In this document: positions 43,943 to 53,399 of the stretch, piece by piece
Numbering within the stretch: position 1 is the stretch's first letter
How the letters are laid out: each line of letters begins with the position of its first letter
Assembly: GCF_001854125.1 (NCBI RefSeq)
Contig: NZ_CP017715.1
Location: forward strand, 4,030,001-4,094,000
Length of the DNA stretch: 64,000 nucleotides
Direction of reading: 5' to 3'
DNA from: Marinobacter salinus
GTDB taxonomy: Bacteria > Pseudomonadota > Gammaproteobacteria > Pseudomonadales > Oleiphilaceae
Program-made: the position numbers and the translations under genes
Notes under the pieces: generated by a model
What the model saw: only the letters and a program-made list of their open reading frames with translations
Database searches by the model: none
What the model was told of the DNA's origin: nothing

Positions 43943-44689
43943 TTACATGTTGAGGCTTCGGCCACCGTCCACGGCTAGAATCTGCCCGGTTATGAAAGGC
44001 GCATCGCACATCAGGAAGGCAATGGTTCTGGCGATATCATCTGGAGTACCTGTTTGTGCCAGGGGCGTTTTCTCAAGAATGGCTCGCTGGTGATTCTCAT
44101 CCATGGCAGCTTCACCCTCGGGCCAGAGAATTGCGCCCGGGGAAACCCCGTTGACCCGTATCGCCGGCGCCAGATCCTTCGCCCAGGAACGGGTCAGGGC
44201 GGCCAGCCCGGACTTACTGGCGCAGTAAAGCGGATGGTCGGCCAGCGGTTTTTCACTGTAAATGTCGATCAGGTTAACAACACAGCCGCCGTTTTTCTGA
44301 AGCGCCGACAGGCAGGCCTGAAGCAGGAAAAAGGGAGCTCTCAAGTTGGTATGGAGCACTGTGTCCCAGTCTTCCCCGGTCGCCTCCGGAGTCGGATTGG
44401 GGTAGAAAACCGAGGCATTGTTCACCAGTCCATCCAGTCTTCCCCAGCGGGCGACCGCTTGCTCGCCCAGTTTCCTTACCTCGTCCATTTGGCTCAAGTC
44501 TGCCTGAATGGCGGTCGCCGAATCCGGGCGGATCCCATTCAGGCTCGCCACCAATGCGCTCGCCTGTTTCTCGCGGCTACGGTAATGGATGACCAGCCTC
44601 CAGCCCCGCTCATGAAGCACTTGGGCTGTGCGTGCTCCCAGACGATGGGCAGAGCCGGTAACGAGCACAACGGGAGACGTATCAGCCAT
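43943..44689 (-). CDS. Short-chain dehydrogenase, pteridine reductase (FolM-like)
   Basis: A 248-residue SDR with NADPH-binding TGSAHRLGARTAQVLHERGW, where the Arg after the Gly-rich loop is typical of pteridine reductases, NNASVF, and catalytic Tyr-x3-Lys in YCASKSG. Probably reduces dihydromonapterin or dihydrofolate. It lies 9 bases downstream of cca. Confidence 0.8.
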   Translation of the reverse strand: MADTSPVVLVTGSAHRLGARTAQVLHERGWRLVIHYRSREKQASALVASLNGIRPDSATAIQADLSQMDEVRKLGEQAVARWGRLDGLVNNASVFYPNPTPEATGEDWDTVLHTNLRAPFFLLQACLSALQKNGGCVVNLIDIYSEKPLADHPLYCASKSGLAALTRSWAKDLAPAIRVNGVSPGAILWPEGEAAMDENHQRAILEKTPLAQTGTPDDIARTIAFLMCDAPFITGQILAVDGGRSLNM

Positions 44690-44698
44690 AATCTTTCC

Positions 44699-45820
44699 TC
44701 AGGATGGTGTCTGTGACAACGCACGGTTAATACGTTTCAAGCGCTCTGCGTGGATTGCTTCGCCCAGAGCTTTGCCCTTGAATCCGTGTTCCATCAGTGT
44801 CTTCGGTGACACTCCCGAGGCAGCGCTGGCGGCGCGCTCCAGTAACGTGACAGCAGTGCGGTCGGTCTCGGGCAACGAGCATGGCAACACTCTGATTAAG
44901 GCGGAAAACCGTTCCGGGCGACGCCAGAGATCGGCCGCATCCAGCAGGGCAAGCAGGCTCTCGCCGGTCAGCTGATTGCTGGCCAGGCTCTTCATGGCCG
45001 GGATAAATACCACTGTCAGACGAGCCAGGTTCTGGCAGTCATTGGGTGCCTTGAGGGCTTTTGTCCGGGCGTTACAGGCATCTTCGGGCAGTGGCGACAT
45101 GAGTGCAGCAAGCCGCTCCTCGGTGGAGCCTTGCTGGCGGTGGATGCAGCGGAGAGCCGCGAGAGCTGCGGAAAACGGGCTTTCCGGAACCAGCTCAGGC
45201 GCGAGCACGTCCAGGGCTTTGCAGTCCCGGAGTACCTCAAAAAAGGTGCCGGGCTCCCTTTCATGCAGTGCCCGCTGAATCTCCTGCCAGACCCGCTCCG
45301 GAACCAGGTGGTCCACTTCGCCATCGGCGACCATGGCGCGCATCAGCGCCATGGTTTCTTCACAGACTTCAAATCCCATGGGCTGAAATCGCGCCGCAAA
45401 CCGGGCAGTACGGAGAATACGCAGGGGGTCTTCGGTAAAGGCTTCGGAGACGTGTCGAAGTTTGCGATTTACAAGGTCTCTCTGGCCATGGAAAGGGTCC
45501 ACGAGCTCACCCTGTTCGTCTCTGGCCATGGCATTGATGGTGAGGTCCCGGCGGATGAGATCTTCCTCCAGGGTGACGTCCGGCGCACTGTAGACGCTGA
45601 AGCCGTGGTAGCCGTGGCCGTGTTTGCGTTCGGTTCTGGCCAGGGCATATTCTTCCCGGGTTTCGGGATGGAGAAAAACCGGGAAATCCGCACCCACCTG
45701 TTTGAAGCCACGGTCGAGCATTTCCTTTGGTGTGGCACCGACCACAACCCAGTCCCGGTCTTTCACGTCCAGGCCAAGGAGTTCATCGCGCACAGCGCCA
45801 CCGACCAGATAGGTTTGCAT
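44699..45820 (-). CDS. cca: CCA tRNA nucleotidyltransferase without HD domain
   Basis: A 373-residue class II enzyme that adds or repairs the 3'-CCA of tRNAs. It has the catalytic GGAVRDELLGLDVKDRDWVV motif, RRDLTINAMA, and the nucleotide-selection region EDPLRILRTARFAARF. E. coli Cca is ~412 residues with an HD phosphohydrolase domain; here no HD histidine-aspartate signature is seen and the protein is shorter. Confidence 0.92.
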   Translation of the reverse strand: MQTYLVGGAVRDELLGLDVKDRDWVVVGATPKEMLDRGFKQVGADFPVFLHPETREEYALARTERKHGHGYHGFSVYSAPDVTLEEDLIRRDLTINAMARDEQGELVDPFHGQRDLVNRKLRHVSEAFTEDPLRILRTARFAARFQPMGFEVCEETMALMRAMVADGEVDHLVPERVWQEIQRALHEREPGTFFEVLRDCKALDVLAPELVPESPFSAALAALRCIHRQQGSTEERLAALMSPLPEDACNARTKALKAPNDCQNLARLTVVFIPAMKSLASNQLTGESLLALLDAADLWRRPERFSALIRVLPCSLPETDRTAVTLLERAASAASGVSPKTLMEHGFKGKALGEAIHAERLKRINRALSQTPS

Positions 45821-45905
45821 GGAGCGGAAGGTTCCTTTCGGCTAATGTTTGCCGGAATTATCCGGTTCCCGGCGTGGCGTGGCAAACCGGCTTCAATCGC
45901 TGAAT

Positions 45906-45944
45906 AAAAAAGACCCGGCCGGTGACTACCGGGCGGGCCTTTTT
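45906..45944. terminator. Bidirectional terminator between cca and a TraF-like gene
   Basis: An A-run, then CCCGGCCGGT pairing with ACCGGGCGGG (two mismatched positions) around GACT, then CCTTTTT. Its T-run on each strand makes it able to end transcription in both directions; here it mainly serves the leftward TraF-like gene ending at 45961. Confidence 0.7.
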
Positions 45945-45960
45945 GAACACTGTTCTGAGG

Positions 45961-47286
45961 TCAGAATGCGGTGCCAAACTCCAAGGCGGCGCCCACATCG
46001 GCATCACTGTAAAGGGCGCCAAGATCCATGCGCAGGCCCAGCAGATTCAGGCCAAGACCTGCGGTGAACTGGGTTTTCTCCTCAATGCCGTTGCTGTTCT
46101 CGTTGCTCGCCAGATTGTGGCGGACACCGAGGCGCAGCTGTGCATAACGCCAGGCGTCGAATTCCGCGCCGAGGGCGACCCACTGAGTGTCATCCTCGTA
46201 ACCGAAGGCTTCCTTTTTCGTGAGGTCAGCCTCGGCGGTGATCACGTGGTACTCGCTCTTATGAGCAATGCCGGCAGTGACCATGGGGTCAAGCTCCAGC
46301 GTCCTTAGCTCTTCCTGTTTGAGTGGATCTGGGCTTACTTTTGAATCCAGCTCCATTGGAATCAGGTTTTTTACCGCCACGCCGGCCGTCCACTGACTCT
46401 CGTCGCCGAATGAATAGGCTGCGCCAACATCCAGATTGAAGCCGCTCTTGTCGGTCTGATACTGGTCTCCATCGAACTCATTGTCATCGAAACCAGAGAC
46501 CGACTCGGTGTACTGAAAGGTGCGCAGCTCAACGTATTTGGGAGACAGTCCGAGCTGGAAGCTGTTGCCGTTGGTCAGCTCAAAAGAACGAGCGAAGCTG
46601 ATGCCCACTTCCCCGACTGCGGAAGCCAGAACCCGGCCTCGGGAGTTGAACTGAATATTGCCATCCTGATCAACCGGCGCGTTATTGATGACTGTTTCAA
46701 CATCATTGACGGTGCCGGTATTTGCTGCGGTAACAATGTCGTCCAGCAGGATGCGGTCGTTGTCTGAGAGCTCTCCTCGCACTGTCGCGGTCATGTTTGC
46801 ATTGGTGAACACACCGACAGAGACGGCCTTGCCGGGAAACGCAACGGCCAGGCCGAGTCCGACATTTGCGCGCACGGTGTCTTCATCAAAATTTACCAGT
46901 CGGTCACGGAGGTCGGTTGCATTTGTCGCCAGCGCTTCAGCCCCTGGCTGGGACGGCGTATTCTGCAGGTCGGTAACCAGTCGGTTGAACTCGTCGATGA
47001 CGTCCTGGATGTCGTCAACCTGATCGACTGTCTCTTCTTCATCGGCTGCCCGCACGTTGAAAGAAGGCAGCATCAGGCCGAAATCGTCGGACCAGTCGTG
47101 ATGATTGCCGGCCATCAGGGCAGGGTTGGTTGCAGCGGCATCGGCGGGCTGCGCCGTGGCAACGCCTGTACCGCCCATGGCAAACGAGCGCGAAGACATA
47201 AACTGCTGTGGGCTTGCCAGTGCGGATGTGGATGCGACAGACAGGCCAATGGCCAGGGACAATTTGGTCAGGCGGTTACCATTCAT
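45961..47286 (-). CDS. Outer-membrane beta-barrel protein, TraF_2 / FadL-like
   Basis: A 441-residue exported protein. A signal peptide (KLSLAIGLSVASTSALAS) is followed by SSRSFAMGGTGVATAQPADA and AATNPALMA, an N-terminal pattern shared by FadL-like porins and the so-called conjugal transfer TraF family (PF13729). A helical insertion (DDIQDVIDEFNRLVTDLQNT) precedes the barrel strands, and the chain ends in Phe (LEFGTAF), the outer-membrane insertion signal. The TraF name does not imply conjugation; no transfer genes are near. Cargo unknown. Confidence 0.8.
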   Translation of the reverse strand: MNGNRLTKLSLAIGLSVASTSALASPQQFMSSRSFAMGGTGVATAQPADAAATNPALMAGNHHDWSDDFGLMLPSFNVRAADEEETVDQVDDIQDVIDEFNRLVTDLQNTPSQPGAEALATNATDLRDRLVNFDEDTVRANVGLGLAVAFPGKAVSVGVFTNANMTATVRGELSDNDRILLDDIVTAANTGTVNDVETVINNAPVDQDGNIQFNSRGRVLASAVGEVGISFARSFELTNGNSFQLGLSPKYVELRTFQYTESVSGFDDNEFDGDQYQTDKSGFNLDVGAAYSFGDESQWTAGVAVKNLIPMELDSKVSPDPLKQEELRTLELDPMVTAGIAHKSEYHVITAEADLTKKEAFGYEDDTQWVALGAEFDAWRYAQLRLGVRHNLASNENSNGIEEKTQFTAGLGLNLLGLRMDLGALYSDADVGAALEFGTAF

Positions 47287-47539
47287 GCAGGATCCTGTTT
47301 CTTTTCGAGTAAAGGTGTAAATAAAAGATTACGTCGGGAAGAGGTTAGAGCAGAACGCGTGGCCGCTCATGACATAAGCGGTAACGGTTTGTTTTCGATG
47401 TGTAACGTAGGCAGTTTTTTGCCGCTCCGGGCTGCCAGTGGCGTGGGTTTTAATAGACCCACTGAGATATCAGAGGGTTATCAATATTGGCGTGATTTTT
47501 TCATGGCAGTCGTCAAATGACGTTTTCGGAGAGAAAAAA

Positions 47540-48088
47540 ATGACCCTTCGCTGGATATTTGTTCCCCTGCTGGTTCTGACGCTGGCTGCCTGCGCGCCAG
47601 TCGGGAGCTATCGGGATAGCGACAGGAAAGACAATCAGCGCCAGACGAACCTGGAACCTATTACCGTTCGTGTCAGTGGTTTCGGTACGTATGAGGATGC
47701 GTCCAAGGATCGCCTCAATACGCGCAAACGGCTTCTGGCCAGACGTGCGTCTCAGCTGGATGCCTACCGCAACCTCGCAGAGCGGGTGTATGGCACGGTG
47801 ATTTACGGCAGCTCTACGGTAAATGATTTTGTTCTTCGCAATGATGTTTTTCGTACCTACGTCGATAGCTACATTCGGGGTGCCAAGATGGTCGCGGTGA
47901 ACGAGCACAGCGACGGTGTTGTCGAAACGGTCATGGAACTGAAGCTTGAGCCCAGGTTCCGTGCCTGCGTGTCAAAGGTTGCGGATGACCAGGTTCAGGA
48001 CTTGTGCCCCATTCCCATGCCCCGTGACAATGACAGTATTGGCGATGTCCAGAGCAGGGGCGTTGACTCACTCTATTACCTGGACTGA
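47540..48088 (+). CDS. flgP: FlgP-like flagellar lipoprotein (LPP20 family)
   Basis: A 182-residue lipoprotein. The lipobox is LAAC with Cys near residue 18 (WIFVPLLVLTLAAC). The LPP20-type domain reads RLNTRKRLLARRASQLDAYR, then NLAERVYG and ASQ-rich helices; it ends with ELKLEPRFRACVSK. In Vibrio and Campylobacter FlgP builds the outer-membrane basal disk of the flagellar motor. flgT-like gene follows 16 bases downstream. Confidence 0.8.
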   Translation: MTLRWIFVPLLVLTLAACAPVGSYRDSDRKDNQRQTNLEPITVRVSGFGTYEDASKDRLNTRKRLLARRASQLDAYRNLAERVYGTVIYGSSTVNDFVLRNDVFRTYVDSYIRGAKMVAVNEHSDGVVETVMELKLEPRFRACVSKVADDQVQDLCPIPMPRDNDSIGDVQSRGVDSLYYLD

Positions 48089-48104
48089 TTTGATAACGGG
48101 AAGA

Positions 48105-49343
48105 ATGAATGATCGGGATACCATTCCAATGAGGCTTTGTTCTGTGGTGCTTATGCGCTCTGTGTTGGCCATTCTCCTGGTCTTTGCCACCAATGTTCAG
48201 GCCATCGTTCTGGAGGGTGTTGGGCACGCCAGTATTCATGGTGGAGACTTGGACACTGCAAGGGCTGAAGCCCGGAAAGCGGCGTTCCGTGATCTTGCGT
48301 TGCAGTACGAAGCGCAGGTCAGCACCAGAGATACCATGGAAAACGGTGTGCTTACGGAGTCGCGGATGCAGGTAGCCTCAAGTGCGCAGGCCAGAAATGC
48401 CCGGATCGTGGACGAGTATCGGAGTGGCAACCTGCTGCGGGTTATCGTAAGGGCCGAAATGTCTCAAGGTCAGGGTGGCGCTTGCAGTGCGGGTGAGGCT
48501 GCGCGCCTGAAAAAACGCGTGGCAATAACCGGTTTTCCGGTACTGTATCCGGCGCAGGCTCGCGTCGGGCGCATTGATGATGCCGGCGAGATTTTGCCGC
48601 AGCAATTGCAGTCGCAACTGCGAAGCGCAGGCCTGCTTCAGGTCTTTGGCGCCACCACCTTGCGAATGTTCGACGATCTGCGGAACGCCCCGACAGTTCA
48701 GCAGGGAAGTAACCGGCTCACCAACGTGCTTCAGCTGGCCCGGGAGATGGGGGTGCAGTTCGTGGTGACTGGCGTGATTCGTGACCTTGGCGTTGCCGAT
48801 CCGTCAGCCTGGGGATCGTCAGTTCTGGACAAAATGCAGCGCAGCATCGGTGCTGTGGATGAGGGGCGTCGCTTCGTTGTGGATCTGATGGTTTTTGATG
48901 GGTTCAGTGGTTCACCGGTGTATCAGGAGCAGTTTGCCGCGACCGCCGCATGGGATGCGGGCCCCGGCGCTTCGTCCGGATTCGGTTCAGCCGGTTTTCA
49001 GAAAACCGCTTACGGTAAGGCTGTGGGAGAGGTGATTGGCAACATGGCCCAAGCGGTGACGGAAGCGGTGGCCTGCCAGCCTTTCATGACACGGATCGCG
49101 AGAGTGGATGGTCACAATGTCACCCTGGAGTCCGGAGCAACCGCTGGGCTCCGTCCCGGTGATGAACTACACCTCTACCGAAGTGCCCGGTATTTTGATG
49201 CGCCCGGGGCTACCCCCGAACTCAGGAATGCAGGGTTAACGGTAACCCTGAACAATGTTCACCCGGATTTCAGTAACGGCCAGATGCCGATGATTAGTGG
49301 GCAGGTCAATATCCAGCGGGATGATATTGCGGTCATCTGGTAG
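48105..49343 (+). CDS. flgT: FlgT-like flagellar assembly protein
   Basis: A 412-residue periplasmic protein that in Vibrio forms the H-ring of the flagellar basal body. It has a signal peptide (RSVLAILLVFATNVQA), an N-terminal domain (DLDTARAEARKAAFRDLALQ), a middle domain (KKRVAITGFPVLYPAQ; EMGVQFVVTGVIRDLG) and a C-terminal SH3-like domain (GHNVTLESGATAGLRPGDEL). The start is uncertain: ATG at 48105 or at 48129 both give a signal peptide. flgO, usually alongside, is not seen. Confidence 0.8.
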   Translation: MNDRDTIPMRLCSVVLMRSVLAILLVFATNVQAIVLEGVGHASIHGGDLDTARAEARKAAFRDLALQYEAQVSTRDTMENGVLTESRMQVASSAQARNARIVDEYRSGNLLRVIVRAEMSQGQGGACSAGEAARLKKRVAITGFPVLYPAQARVGRIDDAGEILPQQLQSQLRSAGLLQVFGATTLRMFDDLRNAPTVQQGSNRLTNVLQLAREMGVQFVVTGVIRDLGVADPSAWGSSVLDKMQRSIGAVDEGRRFVVDLMVFDGFSGSPVYQEQFAATAAWDAGPGASSGFGSAGFQKTAYGKAVGEVIGNMAQAVTEAVACQPFMTRIARVDGHNVTLESGATAGLRPGDELHLYRSARYFDAPGATPELRNAGLTVTLNNVHPDFSNGQMPMISGQVNIQRDDIAVIW

Positions 49344-49365
49344 GCCCCGAGCCGCTTAAAGAGCG

Positions 49366-49827
49366 TCAGGCAGCGGCTTCGGTTGCTGCAATATCCCGGA
49401 TTTTACTGACCATGGCGCGCAGGCCGTTGCCGCGGGTCGGAGAGATGTGACGGAAAAGATCGAGGCTCTCGAACAGCTCGTCAATGTCGGTAGTCAGCAG
49501 CTCTCTGGGAGTCTTGCCGTTCAGGGCTACCAGGATAATAGCCGCCAGGCCGCGAACGATCATCGCGTCCGAGTCAATCAGCAGGTAGAGTTTGCCACTG
49601 GCTTCATCGTAGTGATGGATCAGCCATACCTGGCTTTGGCAGCCATGGACGTAGTTTTCTTCGACCCGGGCCTCTTCCGGAAATGCCGGCAGTTGCTTGC
49701 CGAGATCGATGATGTAGGCATAGCGCTCTTCCCAGTCATCCAGAAATTCGAACGCGTCGGTGACATCATCGAGGGTGGTTTCGGCGCCCAGCGGGTTGTT
49801 CAGAAAGTCCTGTTCACTTGCGCTCAT
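49366..49827 (-). CDS. sufE: Cysteine desulfurase sulfur acceptor SufE
   Basis: A 153-residue protein that takes persulfide sulfur from SufS and delivers it to SufBCD. The acceptor Cys lies in ENYVHGCQSQVWLI; other family segments are WEERYAYIIDLGKQLPAFPE and RGLAAIILVALNGKTP. It is the last gene of the suf run and begins one base into the sufT end. Confidence 0.93.
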   Translation of the reverse strand: MSASEQDFLNNPLGAETTLDDVTDAFEFLDDWEERYAYIIDLGKQLPAFPEEARVEENYVHGCQSQVWLIHHYDEASGKLYLLIDSDAMIVRGLAAIILVALNGKTPRELLTTDIDELFESLDLFRHISPTRGNGLRAMVSKIRDIAATEAAA

Positions 49828-50369
49828 TACAGCATTCCCAGTTCGAGCTTGGCTTCGTCTGTCAGCATGTCGTTATTCCAGGGCGGATCGAAGGTCAGGT
49901 CCACGGTTACCTTATCCACATTCGGAACATGCTCAACCTTGCGTTTGACGTCGTCGCAGATCACGGGCCCCATGCCACAGCCGGCTGCGGTCAGGGTCAT
50001 CAAGATGTGAACCTGGTTGCCATCTTCGGTACCGTTTTCAATTTTGCACTCGTAAATCAGCCCCAGATCCACCACATTAACCGGGATCTCAGGGTCGTAG
50101 CAGTTCCGGAGAGCTTCCCATACCTGATTCTCGTTGACGGTTCCGTCTTCCGGCGTATCAAAGCTGCTTTCCAGTGGCTGTTTGCCAAGAGCGTCAGCGT
50201 CGTGACCTTCAATACGGGCAAGGTTGCCATTTACCGCCACCGTGAAGGTGCCCCCCAGTGACTGGGTGATAGTCACAAAGGTATCTGCCGGGATCATGAT
50301 TTCGGTTCCGGCGGGAACAAGGCGGGCTTCCACCTCACGTTTGGTCAGGACCACTTCCCGTTCTTGCAT
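49827..50369 (-). CDS. sufT: Fe-S cluster assembly protein SufT
   Basis: A 180-residue protein with a MIP18/DUF59 domain in the C-terminal two thirds (CYDPEIPVNVVDLGLIYECK; MTLTAAGCGMGPVICDDVKR). SufT-type proteins help mature Fe-S proteins. The N-terminal ~80 residues, containing GTEIMIPADTFVTITQSLGG, are typical of proteobacterial SufT. Between sufA and sufE. Confidence 0.9.
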   Translation of the reverse strand: MQEREVVLTKREVEARLVPAGTEIMIPADTFVTITQSLGGTFTVAVNGNLARIEGHDADALGKQPLESSFDTPEDGTVNENQVWEALRNCYDPEIPVNVVDLGLIYECKIENGTEDGNQVHILMTLTAAGCGMGPVICDDVKRKVEHVPNVDKVTVDLTFDPPWNNDMLTDEAKLELGML

Positions 50370-50473
50370 GCCTGTTCGGGCCTCACTGTTTTCAATCTGT
50401 GTTGTCGGATCACGCTACGCTATTCCGACCTACCTATCTGTTACTGCCGATTTTGCCAAGGGAGAGAGGGCGA

Positions 50474-50827
50474 TCAAGCCACCGTGAAACTTTCTCCGCA
50501 GCCGCACTCGGCGGTGGCATTCGGATTGCGGAACTGGAACATGGAGTTCACGCCTTCGGTCACGAAATCGATCTCGATCCCGTTAACCAGTGGCAAATGT
50601 TCCTCTTTCACAAACACATCGACGCCATCAATGTGGAAAATCCGGTCGTCCGGCGTGGCTTCATCCACCCACTGGGTTTCATATTTGAAGCCGGAACAAC
50701 CGCTTTTCCTGATAGCCAGCCGGATGCCCTTGGCCTCCGGCTTTTTATCCAGTTGTTTGCGCACGTGCTTGACCGCACTGGGCGTCATGGTGACGGCAAC
50801 GGTCGGGGTGAAGACTTCAGCTGTCAT
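50474..50827 (-). CDS. sufA: A-type Fe-S carrier SufA
   Basis: A 117-residue HesB/IscA-family protein with the three cluster-binding cysteines: KSGCSGFKYETQWVDE and the C-terminal CGCGESFTV. The ATG at 50827, 13 bases after the sufS stop, matches the family N-terminus (VAVTMTPSAVKHVRKQL); upstream codons lie inside sufS. It carries clusters from SufBCD to apo-proteins. Confidence 0.93.
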   Translation of the reverse strand: MTAEVFTPTVAVTMTPSAVKHVRKQLDKKPEAKGIRLAIRKSGCSGFKYETQWVDEATPDDRIFHIDGVDVFVKEEHLPLVNGIEIDFVTEGVNSMFQFRNPNATAECGCGESFTVA

Positions 50828-50840
50828 GATTCCACCTCCA

Positions 50841-52094
50841 TCAGGCAAACAGGCGCTGGACTTTCTGCAGGGCGGCAAACAGTTGTTCCACCTCGTCCAA
50901 CGTATTATAAAATGCAAAGGAAGCCCGGGCAGTACCGGGAACTCCGTAGAAATCCATCAGCGGCATGGCGCAGTGGTGACCGGTACGAATCGCGATTCCC
51001 TGCTGGTCCAGCAGTGTGCCAATATCACTGGGGTGTAGTCCGGCAATTTTAAAGGACATCACAGGAACTTTCCGTTCCGCAGTACCGATAATCTCCATGC
51101 CCGGCACGGTCTCGATCAGCTGGTTCGCCCGCTCAAGCAGGGCGATTTCCGCCGCTTCCATCGCGCGTCGGTCAATGCTGTCCAGGTAGTCGATGGCGGC
51201 GCCCAGGCCAACTGCTTCGGCAATGGCCGGTGTGCCCGCTTCGAACTTGTAGGGCAGGGTATTCCAGGTAGTTCGCTCGAAGGATACCCGCTCAATCATC
51301 TCACCGCCGCCCTGGTAGGGAGGCATTTCCTCAAGCAACTGCGCCTTGCCATACAGCACGCCAATGCCGGTGGGCCCGAACAGTTTGTGCGCCGAGAACA
51401 CGTAAAAGTCACAGCCCAGCGCCCGCACGTCCGGCTGATAGTGGGGGACCGCCTGGGCTCCATCCACCAGGGTGAGAATGCCGCGGGCCTTGGCCTGTTC
51501 AATCAATGCGGTAATCGGGTTCACCGTGCCCAGAACGTTGGACACATGGGTAATCGCGAAAATCCGGGTTCGGTCGTTGAGCAGGCTGGTGAAGGATTCC
51601 AGGTCAAGCTCGCCTTCCGGGGTAATCTGGATGGGCACAACTTTCGCGCCGGTGCGCTCGGCGATCATCTGCCAGGGCACAATGTTGGCGTGGTGCTCCA
51701 TCTGACTGACCAGGATCTCATCGCCCGGGTTCAGGCGTGGTGCCAGGCCGTTCGCCACCAGGTTGATAGCCTCTGTGGTGCCCCGGGTCCAGATGATTTC
51801 CCGGGTGCTTTCCGCATTCAGGAAGTTGCGTACGGTTTCCCGGGCGCCTTCGAAAGCTGCGGTTGCACGGTCTCCGAGGGTGTGTGCTCCACGGTGAACG
51901 TTTGAATGCATTTCCCGGTAATAACGGTCCATGGCATCCAGAACGGCAACCGGCTTCTGGGCCGATGCACCGTTGTCCAGATACACCAGCGGCTTTCCAT
52001 TCACCTGTTGTGACAGGATGGGAAAGTCCCGGCGAATAGCTTCTACATCGAACGCCGGCTTGTTGGCTGCGTTTGCCACGGACAAATCCGTCAT
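50841..52094 (-). CDS. sufS: Cysteine desulfurase SufS
   Basis: A 417-residue PLP enzyme of group II that removes sulfur from cysteine. PLP Lys lies in VFSAHKLFGPTGIGVLYGK, and the active-site Cys in IRTGHHCAMPLM. It works with SufE. In the operon it is 6 bases after sufD. Confidence 0.95.
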   Translation of the reverse strand: MTDLSVANAANKPAFDVEAIRRDFPILSQQVNGKPLVYLDNGASAQKPVAVLDAMDRYYREMHSNVHRGAHTLGDRATAAFEGARETVRNFLNAESTREIIWTRGTTEAINLVANGLAPRLNPGDEILVSQMEHHANIVPWQMIAERTGAKVVPIQITPEGELDLESFTSLLNDRTRIFAITHVSNVLGTVNPITALIEQAKARGILTLVDGAQAVPHYQPDVRALGCDFYVFSAHKLFGPTGIGVLYGKAQLLEEMPPYQGGGEMIERVSFERTTWNTLPYKFEAGTPAIAEAVGLGAAIDYLDSIDRRAMEAAEIALLERANQLIETVPGMEIIGTAERKVPVMSFKIAGLHPSDIGTLLDQQGIAIRTGHHCAMPLMDFYGVPGTARASFAFYNTLDEVEQLFAALQKVQRLFA

Positions 52095-52100
52095 AACCGG

Positions 52101-53387
52101 TTACGCCTCCTCGAACGTCTGATCGAAGAACTGGTTGAGTCGTGTTTGAGCGGTTTCTCTGACCGCCTCCACCGGAATCTGTTCAACCAGCTCATTGATA
52201 AAGGCCATGGTTAACAAAACATTGGCCTCGCGTCGGCCAATACCACGGGACACCAGATAGAACAGGGAGGTTTCATCCAGCTGGCCGATGGTGGCGCCAT
52301 GGGCACATTTCACATCGTCCGCGTAGATCTCCAGCTCCGGTTTGGTATCGATCTCAGCTCCGTTGGACAGCAACAGGTTCTTGTTGTTCATATCTGCGAT
52401 GGACTTCTGGGCGTCCTGGTGGATATGAATCCGTCCGTTGAAGACCGCATGGGACTGATCCGCAGCGATGTTGCGGTAGTTTTCCTCACTGTTGCAGTGG
52501 GCCGCCACATGCTCAATGTTGGTGTGGTTGTCATAGTGCTGTTTACCCTGGGTTACCACGACCCCATTGAGTTTGCATTCGGCACCTTCACCTTCCAGTC
52601 GAACCTGCAGGTCGTGGCGGCGCAGGGGGCCCCCAAAGCCAACACAGTGGCTTTCGAACCGGGAGCTGCCATGCTGACGCACGCCGGTCGCGCCGATGTG
52701 CTGAACGTTCTCGCCTTCCATGTTCAGGCGGATGCTGGTGAGGTTGGCACCTTCGGCCAGATTGAACTCGGTGACGGTATTGACCATCACCGCCTCTGCA
52801 CCGCTGGAGATGTATTCCTCGACCATTGTGATCTGGCTGTGACGACCGGCATCGACAAAAATCCGCGGGAAGGCAGACCCACTGGCGTTTGCAGTCACTT
52901 CGTGAACGATAAACAGGGGCTGGTCAAGAACTGCCTCCGGCTTCAGTCGAACCAGCAGGCCGTCCTCGAAACGCGCGGAGTTGAGTCGGGCCAGCTGCAC
53001 GGCCTTGTTGTCCAGAGTGCTGTCCAGGCGATCCGCCAGTTCGGCGGCCTCTTTGTCGCTCAGGTCACTGAAGCTTTGAATGCTGATGCCATCCAGGTCC
53101 GGATACTCGGAGGCCTCCGGCATCATCACGCCGTTCAGAAACACGACCTTATAGCCCGGCACAGCCAGGCTGCTGCCGGTCTTGCCTTCTGCCGGCAGAG
53201 AAATGGCCATGTCGTCCGTCAGCTTCAGGTACTTGCTGGAGTACTTCCAGTTTTCGGTTTTGCGCGTTGGTAGCGGCATTTCTACCAGAGCGGTGCCACG
53301 CTGTTTGCGCAGCGTGAGCAGCGGCTCTGGCAGGGACTGCCCGGCCGGGTGCAGGAACGCGGTGGAAAGAGTGGGTGCTGGTTTCAT
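52101..53387 (-). CDS. sufD: Fe-S scaffold complex subunit SufD
   Basis: A 428-residue beta-helix protein of the SufBC2D complex. Visible family segments: RKTENWKYSSKYLKL near the N-terminus, and at the C-terminus KPELEIYADDVKCAHGATIG, then LFYLVSRGI and EANVLLTMAFINEL. It pairs with SufB and is needed for iron entry to the scaffold. Confidence 0.94.
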   Translation of the reverse strand: MKPAPTLSTAFLHPAGQSLPEPLLTLRKQRGTALVEMPLPTRKTENWKYSSKYLKLTDDMAISLPAEGKTGSSLAVPGYKVVFLNGVMMPEASEYPDLDGISIQSFSDLSDKEAAELADRLDSTLDNKAVQLARLNSARFEDGLLVRLKPEAVLDQPLFIVHEVTANASGSAFPRIFVDAGRHSQITMVEEYISSGAEAVMVNTVTEFNLAEGANLTSIRLNMEGENVQHIGATGVRQHGSSRFESHCVGFGGPLRRHDLQVRLEGEGAECKLNGVVVTQGKQHYDNHTNIEHVAAHCNSEENYRNIAADQSHAVFNGRIHIHQDAQKSIADMNNKNLLLSNGAEIDTKPELEIYADDVKCAHGATIGQLDETSLFYLVSRGIGRREANVLLTMAFINELVEQIPVEAVRETAQTRLNQFFDQTFEEA

Positions 53388-53399
53388 TCCGCGAGCTCC

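Noticed and set aside
45961..47286. Reading the TraF_2-like protein as evidence for a conjugative element
   Set aside because: The family is widespread in chromosomes as outer-membrane barrels and no other transfer gene is nearby.
47408..47424. Possible sigma-54 promoter ahead of flgP (GGCAGTTTTTTGC)
   Set aside because: GG and GC are 9 bases apart rather than the required 10, and the segment can also form a small hairpin.
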